Below are positions 27,876-38,900 of a stretch of 64,000 bases of DNA, in pieces. Below the pieces are notes generated by a model. That model was not told the origin of the DNA and did no database searches. It saw nothing but the letters and a program-made list of their open reading frames with translations. Source of the stretch: a virus; IMG/VR virus record IMGVR_UViG_3300044825_002033, positions 1 to 64,000 of that record, one strand, 5' to 3'. Numbering within the stretch: the first letter of the stretch is position 1; each line of letters starts with the position of its first letter. The translations under genes and the position numbers were made by a program.

Positions 27876-29486
27876 TTAGTTATTTAGTTGTGACTTAAGT
27901 TCTTGAACTTCTACAGATAGTTCTTTAACTGCCTCAATTAGAACACCAATAATTCCATTATAATTAACTGTTTTAGTTTCATTTTGACTGACAAGTTCTG
28001 GAAGTACTTTTTCAACTTCTTGCGCGATTACACCAATTGATTTCTTATCACTAGACTTCCAAGTAAACTTAACACCATTTAGTTGCTCTATCGTCTCCAA
28101 TGGATTTTCAATTTTGGTAATGTCTTTTTTAAGATTAATATCAGACGTTGAGTTAAAATCTGCAGAAGTTGTAATTCCGGTAACAACTAATGTAGTAAAT
28201 GTTGGAGTGCTTGAAAGAGAGATTGTTGCTGTTGCTCCTAATGCAACCGCAGAAGCAGTGATATTACTTCCTACAAAATCTAATACTGTAATGCTTCCTG
28301 CAGTGCCAACTGTTGAACCTTCTTCTCTAACTATAATTCCATTTAAAGATCCTGCACCAAGTGATGTCACTGGTTGCCAAGACAATCCTGTTCCAGTAGA
28401 GGAAAGAACATAAGAGTTTTGTCCTGTAGTTCCTCCTACGGAAATTCGAGAGAACGTAGAAATACCAGAAATAGTTAAAGCAGTTCCTACAAGATTACTT
28501 GAAAGAGTAATGGTTGCTGTTGCCCCTAATGCAACTGCAGAAGCAGTAACATTACTTCCTACAAAATTTAGAGTTGTAATACTTCCTGCAGTACCTACAG
28601 TAGAACCTTCATCCTGAACTACAATTCCATCTAGAACTCCACCACCAACCGATGTTATAGGTTGCCAAGATAATCCAGATCCAGTAGAAGAAAGAACATA
28701 TTGATTTTGTCCTGTAGTTCCTCCGGCAGAAATTGAAGTTAATGTAGAAATGCCAGAGATATTAAGTCTTTGTGCTGTTAAACTGGTTGCTGTGGCAACA
28801 CCAAGAGTAGAAATACCAGAAATACTTAAAGCAGTTCCTACAAGATTACTTGAAAGAGTAATGGTTGCTGCTACTCCTGCAGCAGAAGCAGTAACATTAC
28901 CTCCTACAAAATTTAGAGTTGTAATGTTTCCTGGAGTACCTACAACGGAACCTTCATCCTGAACTATAATTCCATTTAAAGTTCCTGCACCTACTGATGT
29001 TACTGGTTGCCAAGATAATCCTGTTCCTGTAGATGAGAGAACATAAGAATTCTGTCCTGTAGTTCCTCCTGCCGCAATTTGAGTTAAACTAGAAATACCA
29101 GAAATAGTTAAAGCAGTTCCTACAAGATTTGTAGAAAATGTAATATTTGCAGTGGATCCAATACCCGTAGCAGTTACATAATCACCAATAAGATTTAAAG
29201 TTGAAAAAGAAGATCCAGATCCAATACTTACTCCTTCATTCTTAATATCAAGACCACCAATCTTTGCTCCAATAAGATCGGTAAGATTTGCTCCAGACCC
29301 ATAAAATGCTGTAGCACTTAGAATGCCAGTGACTTCGGCATTGCCAATTACATATAAACTTCTCCCTCCAGCATTGGTGGTTCCTATACCGACTCTGCCA
29401 ATTGTTTGTAAGACGGTACTACTCTCAGTATAAGAACTTATACCGACTCTTAAACTTTGTTGTCTGTCGCTAAGGAACTTTGCCAT
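27876..29486 (-). CDS. Tail fibre with C-terminal Peptidase_S74 chaperone domain
   Basis: 536 residues. The middle consists of three copies of a ~100-residue unit, each with LTISGIST, GGTTGQN.YVLSSTG.GLSWQP, a GIIVQDEGS-type strand and TLNFVG.NVTAS. The last ~90 residues form the intramolecular chaperone found in trimeric phage fibres and endosialidases: SDINLKKDI carries the Ser-Lys autocleavage dyad and IGVIAQEVEKVLPELV is the signature helix. The chaperone normally folds the trimer and then cuts itself off. The final ~30 residues form a coiled coil. No clear late promoter is seen directly upstream; the gene is 10 nt after the 113-residue gene. Confidence 0.8.
   Translation of the reverse strand: MAKFLSDRQQSLRVGISSYTESSTVLQTIGRVGIGTTNAGGRSLYVIGNAEVTGILSATAFYGSGANLTDLIGAKIGGLDIKNEGVSIGSGSSFSTLNLIGDYVTATGIGSTANITFSTNLVGTALTISGISSLTQIAAGGTTGQNSYVLSSTGTGLSWQPVTSVGAGTLNGIIVQDEGSVVGTPGNITTLNFVGGNVTASAAGVAATITLSSNLVGTALSISGISTLGVATATSLTAQRLNISGISTLTSISAGGTTGQNQYVLSSTGSGLSWQPITSVGGGVLDGIVVQDEGSTVGTAGSITTLNFVGSNVTASAVALGATATITLSSNLVGTALTISGISTFSRISVGGTTGQNSYVLSSTGTGLSWQPVTSLGAGSLNGIIVREEGSTVGTAGSITVLDFVGSNITASAVALGATATISLSSTPTFTTLVVTGITTSADFNSTSDINLKKDITKIENPLETIEQLNGVKFTWKSSDKKSIGVIAQEVEKVLPELVSQNETKTVNYNGIIGVLIEAVKELSVEVQELKSQLNN
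27881..27888 (-). promoter_or_regulatory. T4-type late promoter (CTAAATA variant)
   Basis: ACTAAATA on the minus strand, 25 nt before the ATG at 27856, within the 3' end of the S74 fibre gene. Confidence 0.5.
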
Positions 29487-29495
29487 TGTTCTATA

Positions 29496-29837
29496 TTAGT
29501 TGAGTGTTTCTAAAATACTTGCAATAAACTTAATATTGGTTGCATTACTTGCCGATACAACAAGAACATCACCAGATTCAAGAACTAATTTTCCAGGCAA
29601 AAGGTTAGCAGTATCATTACCAGAAATTGGAAATTGCTTTACGATTTCTGTCGTAACTGCAATTCCTGATACAGTTCTACGATGAGAAAAAGAAATATCG
29701 TGTGATGTTGTATTGATATTTGTTGCTTGAGCTAAAAGAACAACTCCAGTATATCCAACAGGCGCAGTGTAAATTCCTACTGGACTTGTGGACGGAACGT
29801 TTGTGATAGTTTTGAATACGTTAAGTGCGAGTGCCAT
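29496..29837 (-). CDS. Small beta-rich virion protein
   Basis: 113 residues with alternating strands (VGIYTAPVGYTGVVLLAQ, HDISFSHRR, LVLESGDVLVVSAS, IKFIASILE). The pattern is the same as in other small cyanophage fibre-linked proteins in this window (5182-5544). It is the middle gene between a beta-helix protein and the S74 fibre, all in one late operon. A connector or tip role is inferred. Confidence 0.55.
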   Translation of the reverse strand: MALALNVFKTITNVPSTSPVGIYTAPVGYTGVVLLAQATNINTTSHDISFSHRRTVSGIAVTTEIVKQFPISGNDTANLLPGKLVLESGDVLVVSASNATNIKFIASILETLN

Positions 29838-29843
29838 TCCGAA

Positions 29844-31853
29844 TTAACCTCCGAGTGCTAGAATGAATGGTGTCATTGTTGAGAACAAACTCTTAGAATA
29901 ATCTCTTCCTCCAATTTGACCTGTTTGTTGATTGATCACAACACCATTACCAATTCTAAAGTTTCCAGATTGGTCGGTAGAAGTAAATACTACAAGACCT
30001 CCATTACGTGCATCAGTCTCATTTTCTTGAATTGCAACTCCACCACCAGCAGGAAGTGCTTTTGCAATTTCAGTTCCAGATCCAATGTATTCTAAAGAGT
30101 GTCCTGATGCAAGAACTCTACTTTGTTTAAAGAATGGAACTGTGCTTCCAACACCAACAGCATAAGGAAGAGTATCATTCATTGTAATTGTACAAATTCC
30201 AGAAGGTGATATTGGTGTGGAACTTTGAATTGCGTAATAAGTTGGAAGTAAAACAGAAGAGGCAGTTGCAGTATTTATTCCAATATCAGGAGAACTAATT
30301 GTTATCGTTGGAGTCGTAGTATAACCTCTTCCACTTGATATAATTTCAATATCCGTAACAGAACCATTGCTAATATTTGCAACTGCTTGTGCAGGAACTC
30401 CCCACGAAGTTGGTGGAGAACTAATTGTTACTGTTGGTCTGTTTGTATATCCAGTTCCTCCTGCACTAACATTAATTTTATCCACCGTATAATAAAGAGA
30501 ATCAAAATAGACAGCTTGACCATCAAAAGGACGAACTACATTAAGTTTTACAGTTCCTCCAGAACTCCAGGTATGTGGAAGTGTTGATGGTCCAACATTG
30601 ACTGCAAATGAATTTGATGAAGGAATGGATTGAATTTCAAAAATATATCCAGATGCTCCACTTGGATAAGTTACAATACCAGGACCAGAGGGGCAAGTAA
30701 AATTAAGTCCATAAAGTGTGACACCCATTCCCACATTAAAATTATGTGCGGTACTAACTGTAACAGTTGTAAGTCCTGTTAAATTATTATATGTTGCTCC
30801 AGTTACAGTCAGTGTTGGTGTATCAAACTTCAATACAAAAGTGTCAGAGTTTGCACTTGCTGCAGAAGTAATGATACCCGTGTACTTGCGTGGTCCAACA
30901 CCATCAGCAACCAATCCATAGTTTCCGAAAGATGAGTTAGAGTTGGTTAGATCGCAAGCAGCTCCACTTCCACAGTAAACTGCAATATCGTTACAAATTG
31001 TAAAAAGAGATACTAATTGTGCATATCCTTCGTTTGTAATAGAAATTCCAATACCACCTTGATTATATTGTGTATATGAATCAAGAACCATTGATTTGGT
31101 TGGTCCAATAGAATGTTTTCCATCGATCTTCATTCCAATACTATTTGGAATGAAGTTAGTACAGTTTTGAATATAAGGCGATTGGTTATTATATGTTGGA
31201 GCATTTGGATTAAATGCAAAAATCGCACCAGTATTTGCAGCACCTGCAAATGACATTTCTGCAATATAATCGCCATTTGCAACGTAGAAAAGATCTCCTG
31301 TATTTTGTGGAGTTACAGTAACATCTCTTAAACTATCACCGATGATACTGATCTGTGCAGGTAAAGTAATAGGATTATCTTCTATATAAGTCCCAGCACT
31401 AACTTTAATAACAGTTCCTGCTGTTGCAATTCCTGCTGCTGCTTTGATTGTTGCTTTTGCTTGATTAAATGTTGTTCCTTCGTTTGTATCACTTCCATCT
31501 TTTGAGACATAAATGATATTTGCATTTGCTCCTCCTGCGACGTTGAGAAGTTTTGATCCATCTCCATAGTATGTAATAATTCCTGTGGTTGCGGTAACAA
31601 TTCCTGATGAAATTTGTACATTTGAAATTGTGGCTATACCAGAAACAGTAAGATAACTTATTCCTCTTACATCTGTAAGTGTAGATACACCTGAAATATA
31701 AAGTGCCGTAGCACCAATTCCACCATTAACATGTAGAGAATACTTTGGATTTGTAGTCGCAATACCTACTTTATTACTATCTTTGTCTGCAAATATGAGG
31801 TTATTATTGACTTCTATGCCGTTCTTGACGACAAAATTCTTTTGTACTGCCAT
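29844..31853 (-). CDS. Right-handed beta-helix virion protein
   Basis: 669 residues. Residues ~100-320 have the coil pattern of pectate-lyase-like beta-helices: KDGSDTNEGTTFNQAK, AGTVIKVSAGTYIED and ISIIGDSLRDVTV, ending with LTNSNSSFGNYGLVADGVG. The same succession occurs in the N-terminal part of the 2032-residue protein at 32915-39013 (LNNSNSNFGAKALEATG), so the two are paralogous there. Residues ~330-610 are Ig- or beta-sandwich-like repeats (INVSAGGTGYTNRPTVTISS). No catalytic Asp cluster can be singled out, so binding rather than cleavage is as likely. A perfect TATAAATA late promoter lies upstream. Confidence 0.65.
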   Translation of the reverse strand: MAVQKNFVVKNGIEVNNNLIFADKDSNKVGIATTNPKYSLHVNGGIGATALYISGVSTLTDVRGISYLTVSGIATISNVQISSGIVTATTGIITYYGDGSKLLNVAGGANANIIYVSKDGSDTNEGTTFNQAKATIKAAAGIATAGTVIKVSAGTYIEDNPITLPAQISIIGDSLRDVTVTPQNTGDLFYVANGDYIAEMSFAGAANTGAIFAFNPNAPTYNNQSPYIQNCTNFIPNSIGMKIDGKHSIGPTKSMVLDSYTQYNQGGIGISITNEGYAQLVSLFTICNDIAVYCGSGAACDLTNSNSSFGNYGLVADGVGPRKYTGIITSAASANSDTFVLKFDTPTLTVTGATYNNLTGLTTVTVSTAHNFNVGMGVTLYGLNFTCPSGPGIVTYPSGASGYIFEIQSIPSSNSFAVNVGPSTLPHTWSSGGTVKLNVVRPFDGQAVYFDSLYYTVDKINVSAGGTGYTNRPTVTISSPPTSWGVPAQAVANISNGSVTDIEIISSGRGYTTTPTITISSPDIGINTATASSVLLPTYYAIQSSTPISPSGICTITMNDTLPYAVGVGSTVPFFKQSRVLASGHSLEYIGSGTEIAKALPAGGGVAIQENETDARNGGLVVFTSTDQSGNFRIGNGVVINQQTGQIGGRDYSKSLFSTMTPFILALGG

Positions 31854-31879
31854 AGGTGGAGAGCGCCAACCTTTTTACT

Positions 31880-31887
31880 TATTTATA
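31880..31887 (-). promoter_or_regulatory. T4-type late promoter, perfect consensus
   Basis: TATAAATA on the minus strand, 27 nt before the ATG at 31853. Confidence 0.75.
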
Positions 31888-31888
31888 C

Positions 31889-32908
31889 TTAAACTGTATC
31901 TGCAATAAACTCAGCAATACATTTTGAAAAAGCAACTCTTCGATCGGTTCCAGTATTAGTAAAAACATTTCTAATTTTAAATAATCCACCTCTTGTTTCT
32001 GATGCAAGAGTTAAAGTATCGTGTCTTTGTTTGGTGGGCCTTATCCAATTAGGAGCAGTTGTAGACCTTGTAATCGTATAAGTTGATGCTCCAGTAAATG
32101 TTACATATCCATATGGTTGTGCCGAAGTAGAACCATAAAAAAGAATACCATCATATCCATCAGTAGAGGTATAAGTACTCAACGCAATAACTCTATACCC
32201 TCTGAATATCATCTCTCCGGTTGCACCATTAATTGTTCTCTGTGGTGTACCTGTAGAATTAACTGCAACTAATTGTCCAATCATACCACCGGGAGAATCT
32301 GTTTGTTCATCAGAATTAGTAATAACAATAGTTGTAGAACCTTTCCTTACATTTGATCCTATTACGCTTCCAAATCTTCCAGGCGCTCCTGTAGAAATTG
32401 CATTTGGAGTTGTCCATATTGACCAAAGGTTTCCATGAACATCCTCTGATTTTTCATCATTTCCAAAAGCAGATAATCTTCCTCTAGTAGTATTTGCAAT
32501 TACATCAGTACAAATATTAACGACATGAGTAGTTGAATTTGAAAAATACCTTGTACTAGTCCAGTTTGTAATTGTTGCTGCGCCAGTTGCTTCACCTCTC
32601 ATAAATGTTTGAGATATTGTTAATGTTCCATTTGGGTTTGAAATTGTAAATGAAGTTGAAGGATTTCTACTAAAAGCGCCAAAATAAGCATAGAGATTTG
32701 GATATTTTGTAAGATCTGTTCCTATTTTTTCTAATAGTAATGCATTTTGAAGTTCTCCAATAAATGTTCCATTACTATAAAAAGCACTCACATCGTTCAT
32801 AGAACCACTTTGATCTTGATGAATGATTACATTTACTCCAAGTGATCTATTATTTCCTTTAAAGAGTATTGGTGATAAGTTAGCGACTACTGAACCGTGA
32901 AGAGCCAT
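31889..32908 (-). CDS. von Willebrand factor A-like (MIDAS) virion protein
   Basis: 339 residues. VNVIIHQDQSGSMNDV at ~25-40 is a VWA first strand followed by the MIDAS loop DxSxS (D32, S34, S36). FIGELQNALLLEKIG and YAYFGAFS follow in the family's order, and NSDEQTD (Asp200) fits the third MIDAS loop; Thr108 may supply the middle ligand. VWA domains bind a metal ion and through it a protein or glycan ligand, so an adhesin role is likely. The C-terminal ~120 residues are beta-rich. The gene lies between the beta-helix protein and the 2032-residue protein in a late operon. Confidence 0.65.
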   Translation of the reverse strand: MALHGSVVANLSPILFKGNNRSLGVNVIIHQDQSGSMNDVSAFYSNGTFIGELQNALLLEKIGTDLTKYPNLYAYFGAFSRNPSTSFTISNPNGTLTISQTFMRGEATGAATITNWTSTRYFSNSTTHVVNICTDVIANTTRGRLSAFGNDEKSEDVHGNLWSIWTTPNAISTGAPGRFGSVIGSNVRKGSTTIVITNSDEQTDSPGGMIGQLVAVNSTGTPQRTINGATGEMIFRGYRVIALSTYTSTDGYDGILFYGSTSAQPYGYVTFTGASTYTITRSTTAPNWIRPTKQRHDTLTLASETRGGLFKIRNVFTNTGTDRRVAFSKCIAEFIADTV

Positions 32909-32914
32909 GAGATT

Positions 32915-35900
32915 TTATGCGTAGGTTGCAAATGTTCCAAGAACTTCCCAAACCGAACCAATTCTAAAGATACTGAATCCAAAGAAGTAATATCCAGCAG
33001 CAGTTCCCGTTGGTGGAAGATTGTTCAACCAACGAATACTATTTCCGCCAGTATTCAGAGCAGTTCCATTAATCTGGAATTGAATATTTGTAAGATTAGA
33101 AACAGTTGTTGCAGCGTTTAATACTACAGTATAATTTAATGCTCTATTATCAGTTGTTGGTACATTATTAATATTGATGACTGTAGTATCTGTGCTTGTT
33201 GTCCTAGTAATTGGTCCTGTCGTAAAATCACAAGTTAATGCAGTTCCTACAGTTGACTGATTATTGTAAATATCAGATACCTGTGTAAAGGTACAAATAC
33301 CTGAAGAAATGTCACCTGCACGATTGAATGAGGAATAACCTTGTCTTGCAGGAATATCTGCATACCACTCACCTCTTTGTGCTCCGCTTACATTATGAAT
33401 AAGATGAGATACATTTCCATTAATATTATTGGAAGAATTTCTACGAACAATTGTGTCCGGAGTAGTGGTTGCTGCAGATACAAATCCCTCTAGATAGTTT
33501 ACATTTAAGTTAGAAACAACAGTGCTCGAAGCAACACTAATTGGAGCAGTTCCAGTTACAATGGTAGAATTGAATCTTTTTGCAGTTATTAATGAGGTTT
33601 CTCCAAGAACTGTAAAGACACCATTGGATAATAAATTTGCAATCTCCGTTTCTCCTGCATACCAACTAAATCCATAAGAATTATTCTGTGGAACAGACCA
33701 CCATAATGAATCATTTGCACCCACACCAACTGCATAGTTTGTATGTGCATCAGTAGAAAGTCCTATTGCATTTTCATAGATGATTCTTGTGCCAATACTT
33801 GTTGTTCCAAAAGAAGGAGCAGCATATCCTAGATTTCCATCACCTGAGATTTTAAAATCTATTATATCAACAGGAGCATCTAATCTAACTGTTGCAAGAC
33901 CGACTGCTGAATTAAAATCGACTGTGATATCAAATCCAAATCCATCTTTTGATCCTACAAAATTAAGTGCATTTGCATCACCAATGAAAGATCCTTCCGA
34001 AGAAATTCCAATCGTGTTATATGGATCACCTTCAAAATAGACTGTAGTAATACCTGTTGCAGAATCATAATCTTTACTAATGGTTAATCCAACTCCAACA
34101 AGATTTAATAGTGTAGAGAATCCTACAGGACCATTATTTGTAGAAATTCCAACACCATATAGAGAATCATTGATCCAACCAAAAGCCTTCCACTCATTAT
34201 TTGTAGTATAAATCCAACCTGCATTTCCGTTAGTTCTTGGAGTTGAATTAAATTCAACATCACCATAATTACCAACAATTGTTGGTTTTGCATCAGAAAC
34301 ACTTAATCTTCTTGAAATATCTTCTTCTCCTTGAAGATATATTGAATTTGCTTCAACATCAGCATTTGTAGTGACTTTATTATTAAAGACTACAGGACCA
34401 TTAAATTCAGATACAATGTTTTTATCTCTTCCACCTTCAACTTTTATAGAATTTCCAACAAATACCTTTTGAGTATCAGTAATATCAACAATCTCTGAAG
34501 AATTCTTTTCTCCTGTATTTGTAGGAACTGGAGTATCATAAGTTTCTTCTTTACCAGTTGCAGAATTAATTTTTTTATTACCAGTAAAAAAGTCACCATC
34601 ACTATTCATACCAGTATAAACAATTAGACCACCATTAGTCTTAGTTGATTGTGCTAAGAAGATTTCACTCTTACTTAAAGAGCGATCTTGTTTATCTGGT
34701 AGTGATGTTGAATAATTACCGGGACCAAATCCAAGATATTCAAATGTATGACCCGATGCACGAATAATTGAGTTACGGCGAAGCTCAACTGGAGTTACTT
34801 TAATTCTACGAACAAGAGATCCTGCAATATGAGTTTCTCTTGGAGAACCTAAAATAGATCTAAAAATTTGTAAAGAATTTGACGTGACCGCTTGCTTGAT
34901 TCTAAAGATCTCATTATCAATTAGCAGATAGTCTCCAAGATTTAATCCAAGAGCAACAGCATTTGGAACATTTAAAGTAGTTGAATCAGGATCAGTTGCA
35001 AGAATTGAAGTTCCAAGAGTTGTTGTAATGCCAGCATATTGATAATCTAAACGACCTGAAGTATTTTCAGTGTCTCTATCTAAATCGCCACCATAAGAAG
35101 TCAGAGTGGGACGATATGCATGTAAAGTTCCTGTCGCTAATGTAGAAGTTGTTGCACCAATTCCAATATTAATATCTACAAGAGAATTTCCAACAGAACT
35201 ATAAAGTTTTTTGACAATAAAGTCCCCATTAAATGCAGATTGATTTGCGCCTCTAATTACAATTTTATTATCAACTCTGAATCCGTGACTAGTTGTAAAT
35301 CCAACTGTTGCAAGACCAGTAACTGAATTATAGACAAACGTAGATACTCCTACGGCTTTATCGGTAAATAGATAACCAGAAGAAGATGTTACAATCGAAC
35401 CTAGTCCCACTGCTGAGAAGTTAGAAATAGTGTCACCAGAAATTACATTAATTTCTTTTGGTCTTCCTGTAGTAATTTCAGAAACTCTATAAATTGTATT
35501 ATATCCAGAGTTTAATGCAGAAGAAACTCCAGAAATACTAAGAGTATCTCCAATGTTGTTAGAAATAGATTCAACTTTTACAACACCAATGACATGACCT
35601 GCAGTGGTTGCAACACCAACAACAGTAAGTGTATTTCCAATACCATATGCAGAACCACCATCAATAATCTGAACTCCAGTAATTGCACCTGCAGTCACAG
35701 CGATTCTTGCAGTTGCATTTGATCCTGTAGTAGATCCTGCAAATCCTACTAATCTAGCATTATAAAGATTTCCCGTAAATGGAGCAGATGAACCATAATT
35801 ACTACCACCACTTATAATACTAACTGTAGTAATTCCCGATAGTCCATGATCAAGTGATGTGTAAATGGTATGAGTAGTTCCACTAGATGATTGAATATTG

Positions 35901-38900
35901 GTAATTCCATATCCAACAACAAAAGATTCTAATGTCTCTTTAGTAATACTTTTTTGTAGGTCATTAACTACAACTTTTCCGATAATATCTGGAAGAGCGT
36001 GTGAAGTTGTTGAATCTGGATCAGAATTTGGATTATCATTATTTAATTGTGGATATAGATTTTCAACTGGTTGTGCAAATGCCAGGTTATTAAATGGTGC
36101 AACTGTTGGATTATTAGAATAATTAATTAGAGTTAAGTAATAAACACCATCCTGAACATTTGTGATGTATGGTTGAATTACTTGAGATCTATAAACTTGA
36201 TAAGTTTTTTCATATTTCTTCCTTCTGAAGTATGGAAGACTTGATGTTCTACTAGAGGTATCGTTTGCAAAAGAACCAAGACTTAATGTTGTAGTATAAG
36301 TAAATTCTTTTGCGCTTAGAATAGATGTAACAGTATAAGTTCCGTTATATCCTGCAGGAGATACATTAACGATTTCTACTTCTTCACCAACTCTCAAATT
36401 ATGAGGAATTTCTGCACGAATTGTGACAGTGCCAGAAGAGTAAGAAGCATCTGCAATAAACTTAGGATTTCTTAATAGAGTTGAATTTGAAATCGCGCCA
36501 GAAGAATTATAAAGTTGTGCAATTTCAGTGGTTCCAGTTCCTATAATGTTATTAGATTCCTGAAGAATAAATCCATCAGTTGGTGGTTTTGCTGTAGTAG
36601 AAGAATTTTTTGGAAGAACGTAACGAACTCGATAAAGAGTATCAATTAAACTTCTAGAGTCAGGTTTACGTGTTACATAAGATCTTGTAGTTGCATTTCC
36701 AAGTCCAGAAACTCCAGAAGAATTGATTACATCATAAATTTGATTGTTTGTAACATCTACATTTATATACCATTGATTATCAAATTGAACTGGATGTCCA
36801 ATTTCTCCCGGATTTTTATCTGAAACTCTACTTACAATACTTAGAGTTCCTCCTTTATTGTTAAGAGTAATGGCAGTTGCTGTTGTTGAACCATTAATAG
36901 CATCACTTAAAGTTTTTGCAATTCTAATTTCATCTGTTCCAATTCCTGATGCAGATTCTTTAGTAATTGCATAATAAATTTGATTTGATTCTAATCCATC
37001 AGGAAGATGTCCATCATCAGCAATGATGCGAATTGATTCTCCATTCGCAAATGAATGTACCTCTGTTAATTTAAGAGTATTTAAAGTAATACTATTAATT
37101 CCTGCTGTGCTTCTTTCAACAGTAAATAATTTTTCTGATGAACTTTGTGTTGAATTGTAAGGTCCATACGGCATTACAATTCGTGAAGAATATGATGTAA
37201 GTGCTCCTCCAACAAAAGATTGAATATTTAATTCATCATTTTGCTTTGCGCCAATATGATAACCATCGATTAATACTTTTGGTGGTACATTTCGATTTGT
37301 TTCATTATAAAGATAAAGACGTGTAGTTGTACCAGCTCCTGCAGATTTTGATGTGGTAACTCCAACATCAATTGCACCGAATTCTACACTAATTTCAGTG
37401 CTTTCAATTTCTTTTGGTGGAATGATATGAGTGATATATCCATAATCATCTGCAGTAAATGCTTCTCTCTTAAATCCAGTTGCTTCTAATGCTTTTGCTC
37501 CAAAATTGGAATTAGAATTATTAAGAGCAATATCTCCACCATTTTCTGTTGCAAAGTGTTGAGCGTATCCAATTGCAAAAACAGAAACTAATTGTAAGAA
37601 TGAATCATTTGTTGCTTTAATATGGAAGTTTTCATATTCTGGTTTAAATCTGGATCTTGAATTTGTATTAAGACTACTTAGTTTTGTTGAATCTACATAT
37701 TTTCCAGTACCACTGTCATATCTTACAAATGCATTTTCATCTTTTTGCAATCCAATACCAGTGTATTGTGCCACGACCATTGATTTAAATCCAGTCGCCT
37801 TATCTCCATCAGCAAGAAGACCACACATTCCATAAACAGAACGAACAGAAATATTAAAGATATATGGAGATGCCGAAGTAACAGTATCAACAGAAAGACT
37901 TAAGGTTGATCCAGTGACTCCTGGAAGTGGATTTGCTGGTGCATTCTGAGTCTTATATGTAATTTGAGTACTGCTTGGTACAGTGTTGATTACATATTGT
38001 CCATCATATCCTTCAGCACTTATTCCACTAACTTGAATTGGACTATCAACACTCAATCCTTCAATTGTGTTTACAAGATCTACAGTAATCGTTGTTGTAG
38101 GAATAACTCCATCACCTGCACGAATACTTGTAATACCTACGGAAGCGCCTTTTGGTCCTACAATACGATACTCATCAATGAGTGGTTGAATATCTAGTGT
38201 TCCTGATCCATAATCTGGAGAAATTCCTCTACCCGAAGAATCTCCATAAACTGCTGCAATTTTTTCATAATACATATCCAAATCAGTTCTGGTTGTATCA
38301 ACTTTAGATCCAACTGAATCGTTTAAAAAATCATCATTAATATAAACACCATTTACACCATCAGCATATTCAAATCCAGTAAGTTTATGGTGAGAAAAAT
38401 TAGGAACAAATTGACTGGATGTATAATCTTTGTAGCAGTTTCCATTTGGGTCTGCATCCAAAATAGTAAACTGCCAAAAATAACAAGCGCCTGTTGTACG
38501 AAGAATAGCAGATCTTTCAATATTATCGTTTTCTGGATCTGGAACATAAAGTGGACGAATCTTAGTCTTACGAAGATCCATACCAACAATCGATGTTCCT
38601 CTTGGAACAATTACACCACCATGAATTGAATTAAGTTTATATAAAGGGTTATCTGGATTAGTTAGATCAAATCTTGTATCAATATCCCATTGTATAATGT
38701 CAGTTAGTCCAGTTAAACCACTTCTTGCGGAATAAGTTCCTGCACCTGTTGGAATATATCCGGGGCGGTTATCTACAATATGATCACCAGGATATAACAG
38801 AATTGTTGTTTTATTAAATCTATCGTTATTTAATCCACGCTGATATGAAAATCTTGCTGCTTCAATCAGTGCTCTTTGAATAGTTTTAAACGGTCTTGTT

